Positions 7,313 to 9,620 of a stretch of 9,620 bases of DNA are shown here, piece by piece; the stretch's first letter is position 1, and the number at the start of each line of letters is the position of its first letter. Below the pieces are notes generated by a model that ran no database searches, was not told the DNA's origin, and was given only the letters and a program-made list of their open reading frames with translations. The stretch spans positions 1 to 9,620 of the forward strand of contig SKTN01000170.1 of assembly GCA_007117945.1 (NCBI GenBank). Reading direction: 5' to 3'. This DNA is from Nitriliruptoraceae bacterium (GTDB lineage: Bacteria; Actinomycetota; Nitriliruptoria; Nitriliruptorales; Nitriliruptoraceae). The position numbers were made by a program, and so were the translations under genes.

Positions 7313-7609
7313 CCGATCACACCGTACGGCGGCATCTCCGGGCAGTCGCAGGGCGTTCGGGAACGCCGACCGAGAGCCCGCTGCGACGCTGCAGGCATGC
7401 CGCTGCATGCTGACCCCGGCCATCGCTACCACCGACCGGAGCACCCGCACGACGGCGGGGACGGCAGGTGCCTCGGACACCGACGGCTGGCGCCGCCTCG
7501 GATGGAGTGAGGCCTCGGTAGGGCGCACCGTGAACGCGGTCGACGGGGTACGTGTCCGGGTACGGACCGTCGATGGGTGCACCGCAGGCCTCGTCGGGCA
7601 GGACGGCGT

Positions 7610-7849
7610 TCAGTCCGGACCGTGGCCTTCGTCGCGATCGCCACCCTCGAAGTACCAGGCAGTGCCTCCGTCGTGCGTGGCGACGTAGATCGCCGCGGCC
7701 ACCAGTGGCATCGCGACCAGCGACCACACGGCGAGCCCGAGCAGCAGGTCGCGACCCCCGGACAACGCGACCCACAGCGAGCCGGCCGCGACGAGGAGGA
7801 CCACGGCCCAGCGCAGGAGCCGTCGCCACGACCTTCGCGACGACGTCAT
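7610..7849 (-). CDS. Small membrane protein with two transmembrane segments, unknown function
   Basis: The product is 79 aa: a basic N-terminus (MTSSRRSWRRLLR), a first hydrophobic helix at about 14-31 (WAVVLLVAAGSLWVAL), a short GGRD turn, a second helix at about 36-56 (LLLGLAVWSLVAMPLVAAAI) and an acidic tail. The positive-inside rule puts both ends in the cytoplasm. The ATG at 7849 is preferred, with a weak GGGA ribosome binding site about 8 nt upstream. A GTG at 7882 would add 11 charged residues and has no better site. I recognise no family; the layout is that of many small actinobacterial membrane proteins with no assigned role. Third positions are strongly G/C. The gene shares its direction with the secreted-protein gene but is 450 bp away, so it is probably not in the same operon. 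Confidence 0.7.
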   Translation of the reverse strand: MTSSRRSWRRLLRWAVVLLVAAGSLWVALSGGRDLLLGLAVWSLVAMPLVAAAIYVATHDGGTAWYFEGGDRDEGHGPD

Positions 7850-7974
7850 GGCGGCATCCCGACGGTCTGCTCTCTCGCGCACGCGCCCGAGTCAACCACC
7901 ACATCTGCGCGGCGGTTGCGACGGGTCGCTCCAACGGGGGTGGGGTCTGCCGGCTGCGCCGGATCGGTTGGTGC

Positions 7975-8553
7975 TCAGGTTGAGGCGCTGGGGGCGTCGC
8001 GCGGCCTGCCACGTTCCGGTGTGACGCCGGCGATGGCGCACTGCCCGAGGTCCTCGCCGACGCACGCCAGCACGGCGACGATCCGCTCGAGCTCCATCCA
8101 GGTGTGCGTCGTCGGTGCATGGCTGCGTCCAGTCAGCAAGCTCGTAGTTGCGGCGCCAGCTGGACTGCTCGCCGTCGAGCCTCAGCTCGATCACGGACTC
8201 GACGCACCCGGCACCGGTTCGTCACGGGTCGAGGACCGCCCGTCGACCGTCCCCCGCCACCACGGGCGCTCCTCCCCGCGGCGCAGCAGCACCTGATCAT
8301 CGGAGCACACCTGCTGGCCACCCGCCGGTCCGATGGTTGCCAGGTGCTCGACGAGGTCGGCTCGACCCACACCGGACGGTCTGGCAGCACCATCGAGGTG
8401 GTACCGGTAGTGCAGGTGCACGGAGCCGTGCGCGAAGGTGTCGGAGCTCCGACAGTGGCAGCAACGAGGCCTTGGAGGAGGGAGCCATGGGCCGTACGGC
8501 GTCCCCCCGGGTCGTGCAGCCGTCCAGGACCGGCTCTGTGGCCGGGCGGTCAT
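7975..8553 (-). pseudogene. Frame-switching hypothetical gene (probable pseudogene or sequencing indels)
   Basis: Protein-like sequence continues along the minus strand but changes frame twice. From about 8440 to 8191 one frame reads HGSVHLHYRYHLDG, GRADLVEHLATIGPAGGQQV and DDQVLLRRGEERPWWRGTVD and ends in TGA at 8193-8191. The frame shifted by one base then carries VIELRLDGEQSSWRRNYELA and DWTQPCTDDAHLDG down to about 8097, with its GTG overlapping that stop. From 8097 the original frame resumes with MELERIVAVLACVGEDLGQC, AIAGVTPERG and so on to TGA at 7977-7975. In each region the alternative frames are Arg-rich or contain stops. Two compensating single-base shifts in one gene explain this best; separate overlapping small genes are less likely. 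The upstream limit is uncertain: an ATG at 8553 opens the frame, but the first 35 or so codons are not convincing. I do not recognise the family. Confidence 0.4.
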
Positions 8554-8593
8554 GACACCTGGTCCTCGCTACCTGGGTCCTGGTCATCCCGCC
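8545..8593. repeat. Imperfect inverted repeat enclosing two direct copies
   Basis: GGCGGTCATGAC (8545-8556) and GTCATCCCGCC (8583-8593) are near-inverted copies. They enclose two near-identical direct copies, ACCTGGTCCT (8557-8566) and ACCTGGGTCCT (8571-8581). The GGTCCT copies can also pair with AGGACC at 8525-8530. The function is unknown; it may be a folded RNA, an operator or a scar of a small mobile element. Confidence 0.35.
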
Positions 8594-8861
8594 AGCACCC
8601 CAGCGAGGGGTGTTGGCGAAAGCGGTTCCGGGGGGTGTAGCGGTCGTTCTGTTGCAGTTCCCGAGAGTTGCGATCCGGGGCGACCACACGCCTGGAGCGG
8701 AGTTGCCACACGGGCTATTCGCTACTTCGAGTCCGTCTCCGCGCGCCTGAGGACGTGTGTTCGGTCGACCGTGCGGCGGTGGGTGAGGTTGTCAACTGGC
8801 ACGCTGCGGGTGTCTGAGCGTCACCCGCTCCTGGCGTGCCACCGTCGGCCCCGTGCGCTAG
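8594..8861. other. Region without a gene, lower GC than its surroundings
   Basis: Together with the repeat before it, this makes about 300 bp with no supported gene. Plus-strand frames through it lack third-position GC bias and contain shuffled Gly, Ser and Arg. A TTCGAGTCC at 8727-8735 resembles a tRNA T-loop, but its flanks cannot form the stem. A minus-strand TTGACA at 8795-8790 has no matching -10. The composition and the broken genes on both sides suggest worn, exchanged DNA. Confidence 0.45.
8798..8840 (-). terminator. Interrupted stem-loop after the lipase gene
   Basis: The outer arms GGCACGC (8798-8804) and GCGTGCC (8834-8840) and the inner arms CGGGTG (8807-8812) and CACCCG (8822-8827) are exact complements. 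They form a two-part stem with internal loops and a 9-nt apical loop. It lies about 20 bp downstream of the lipase stop codon. No U-tract follows, so the terminator call rests on position and symmetry. Confidence 0.45.
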
Positions 8862-9500
8862 CTAGCCGCCGTTGCTCGACGGGCATGTGTCCGTCGGCGG
8901 GACGCCGTCGAGGCGGTCACGGGTCCAGTCGATCAGCTCCGGCAGTAGCGGGGAGTCGGCCGCGACGACACCCACGTGGTCGCGATCGGGGTAGGTGCGG
9001 TACTCCAGTCCGTACCCGGCATCGCAGCGCGCCTGCACGAACCGCTCCTGCACCTCGGGGAGCACGAGCGGATCGCTCTCCCCTTGGCCGATCAGCAGGT
9101 CCGCGGCGATGGGCGCCGATGGGATGTTCTGCTCGATCCGGGTGGCGAGTGGCCCGGTCGACAGGTCGGCGAAGTAGGTTGACCAGTCCGTGCCGAGCGA
9201 GGTCAGGATCGAGGTGAACACCGCGGGTTCGGCGAGGCAGCGGCGAGCGATCTCGTCGAAGCTGACCCGGGCGCCAGGCCGCACGTAGTCACCCAGCGAG
9301 ACGTCGTCGTAATGGGCCGCGTAGGCCTGCAGCATGTAGGTGGCGAACACGCTCCCGCCTGGCAGCGTTTCCAGACCCTCCAGCAGGCCGGTCAGGTCGC
9401 TGGCCGGCGCCAGGGCGGCGACGGCCTCCACGTTGACGTCCGGTGCGTACGTCGGGGCGAGGATCCCGGTCCACAGCGCGGCATGACCTCCCTGCGAGTC
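8862..9500 (-). pseudogene. Secretory-lipase-type alpha/beta hydrolase, N-terminus lost
   Basis: The frame encodes about 212 residues of a lipase of the PF03583 (LIP) type. These enzymes hydrolyse ester bonds in lipids and are usually exported, at about 380-420 aa. It begins abruptly at DSQGGHAALWTG, the nucleophile elbow with Ser codon at 9497-9495. It continues through the cap region (LPGGSVFATYMLQAYAAHYD) to the acid residue in IGQGESDPLVLPEVQERF (Asp codon 9074-9072) and the catalytic His in YPDRDHVGVVA (His codon 8978-8976). The catalytic residues are present, but about 170 residues expected before the elbow, including the signal peptide, are missing. Immediately upstream the peptide turns into unrelated sequence with an in-frame TGA at 9530-9528. 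The first in-frame start left is a GTG at 9431, past the nucleophile. The break coincides with an apparent insertion-sequence end, so this is a disrupted gene. Confidence 0.82.
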
Positions 9501-9620
9501 TCGCGTTCCGCACTTCGCGGAGAGCTTTCAGCGGCATTTACGTGACGGGGCTGTAGACGGTTGCGGGGATGTCGAGGAGGTCGAGGACCTGTTGTTGGAG
9601 GTCGGTGAGTTCGGGGTGGA
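9501..9620 (-). mobile_element. End of a probable insertion sequence (continues past right edge)
   Basis: Lipase homology stops at 9500, and from there the sequence changes character and leads into a transposase-like reading frame. Between that frame's stop (9538) and the junction lie 37 noncoding bases with a TCCGC-ACTTC-GCGGA hairpin (9507-9521), as expected for a transposon terminal region. The other terminal repeat and any target-site duplication lie outside the window, so the exact end near 9501-9503 is approximate. Confidence 0.6.
9538..9620 (-). CDS. Probable transposase, C-terminal end (runs off right edge)
   Basis: The last 26 codons of a minus-strand gene are visible, reading HPELTDLQQQVLDLLDIPAT and then VYSPVT before TAA at 9540-9538. 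The LTxLQQxVLDLLxIP pattern resembles the C-termini of actinobacterial transposases of the IS1634/IS4-like type as I recall them; the family cannot be fixed from so short a piece. Codon use tolerates A-ending CAA and GAA codons more than the neighbouring genes, which fits a mobile gene. The stop codon lies only about 37 bp from the point where the lipase gene is broken. Another small helical C-terminus is possible, but the context favours a transposase. Confidence 0.5.
   Translation of the reverse strand, partial: HPELTDLQQQVLDLLDIPATVYSPVT

Larger units (their letters stand above)
7160..7609. other. 450-bp region without a convincing gene
   Basis: This stretch lies upstream of the secreted-protein gene and downstream of the small membrane-protein gene. 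It holds a weak promoter and an inverted repeat, listed separately. Frames here lack the strong third-position GC bias of the neighbouring genes. The only peptide stretch of note is on the minus strand at about 7480-7605 (reading PDEACGAPIDGPYPD and then DRVHGAPYRGLTPSEAAPAV). It has no start codon with a ribosome binding site and soon becomes Arg-rich. It may be a gene remnant or a long untranslated leader. Confidence 0.5.

Noticed and set aside
7160..7582. Upstream in-frame extension of the secreted-protein gene
   Set aside because: No ribosome binding site, no protein-like composition, and it would bury an excellent signal peptide in the interior.
8104..8640. Plus-strand frame opposite the frame-switching gene, reading QQHLIIGAHLLATRRSDG
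   Set aside because: Its third-position GC is somewhat lower than the minus frame over the same bases, and the rest of the frame is Arg-rich shadow; the minus strand is a better, though not certain, choice.
8722..8750. tRNA-like T-loop (TTCGAGTCC)
   Set aside because: The flanking bases cannot form the 5-bp T-stem and no anticodon or acceptor arm is present.
8552..9217. Plus-strand open frame crossing the gene-free region and the lipase
   Set aside because: Third-position GC is low before 8862, and afterwards it is only the antisense shadow of the lipase.

Overview
The window is very GC-rich DNA (roughly 70% by eye). Its genes strongly prefer G or C at third codon positions, have purine-rich ribosome binding sites and use GTG or TTG starts alongside ATG. 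Together with a FadD15-type acyl-CoA synthetase, a PucR-type regulator fragment and a long secreted propeller/Ig-like protein, this points to a high-GC Actinomycetota chromosome. A deep branch such as Nitriliruptoria is possible, but that is only a guess.

Left part (1-3003): a regulator of probable PucR type runs off the left edge on the minus strand. It is divergent from a two-gene plus-strand operon: a long-chain acyl-CoA synthetase and a GNAT acetyltransferase that overlap by ATGA. The divergent gap holds a perfect 13-bp palindrome and two CCTCTGT repeats exactly 20 bp apart. A perfect 9-bp-stem hairpin closes the operon. The pairing suggests that the acetyltransferase may control the synthetase through its conserved catalytic lysine.

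Middle part (3011-7849): a small Cys-containing membrane-anchored protein (minus) is divergent from a rhomboid protease (plus) with all catalytic residues present. The rhomboid gene converges on a large secreted protein (minus, about 843 aa) made of a signal peptide, a beta-propeller-like region and five Ig-like modules, with no visible wall anchor. About 450 bp without a convincing gene separates it from a 79-aa protein with two membrane segments (minus).

Right part (7975-9620): this is a worn, accessory-looking segment. A minus-strand hypothetical gene switches frame twice. It is followed by about 300 bp without a gene, then the C-terminal two thirds of a secretory-lipase-type alpha/beta hydrolase. 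That hydrolase is cut exactly at its nucleophile elbow by what looks like the end of an insertion sequence, whose transposase C-terminus runs off the right edge. I see no CRISPR array, tRNA, rRNA or recognised defence system.
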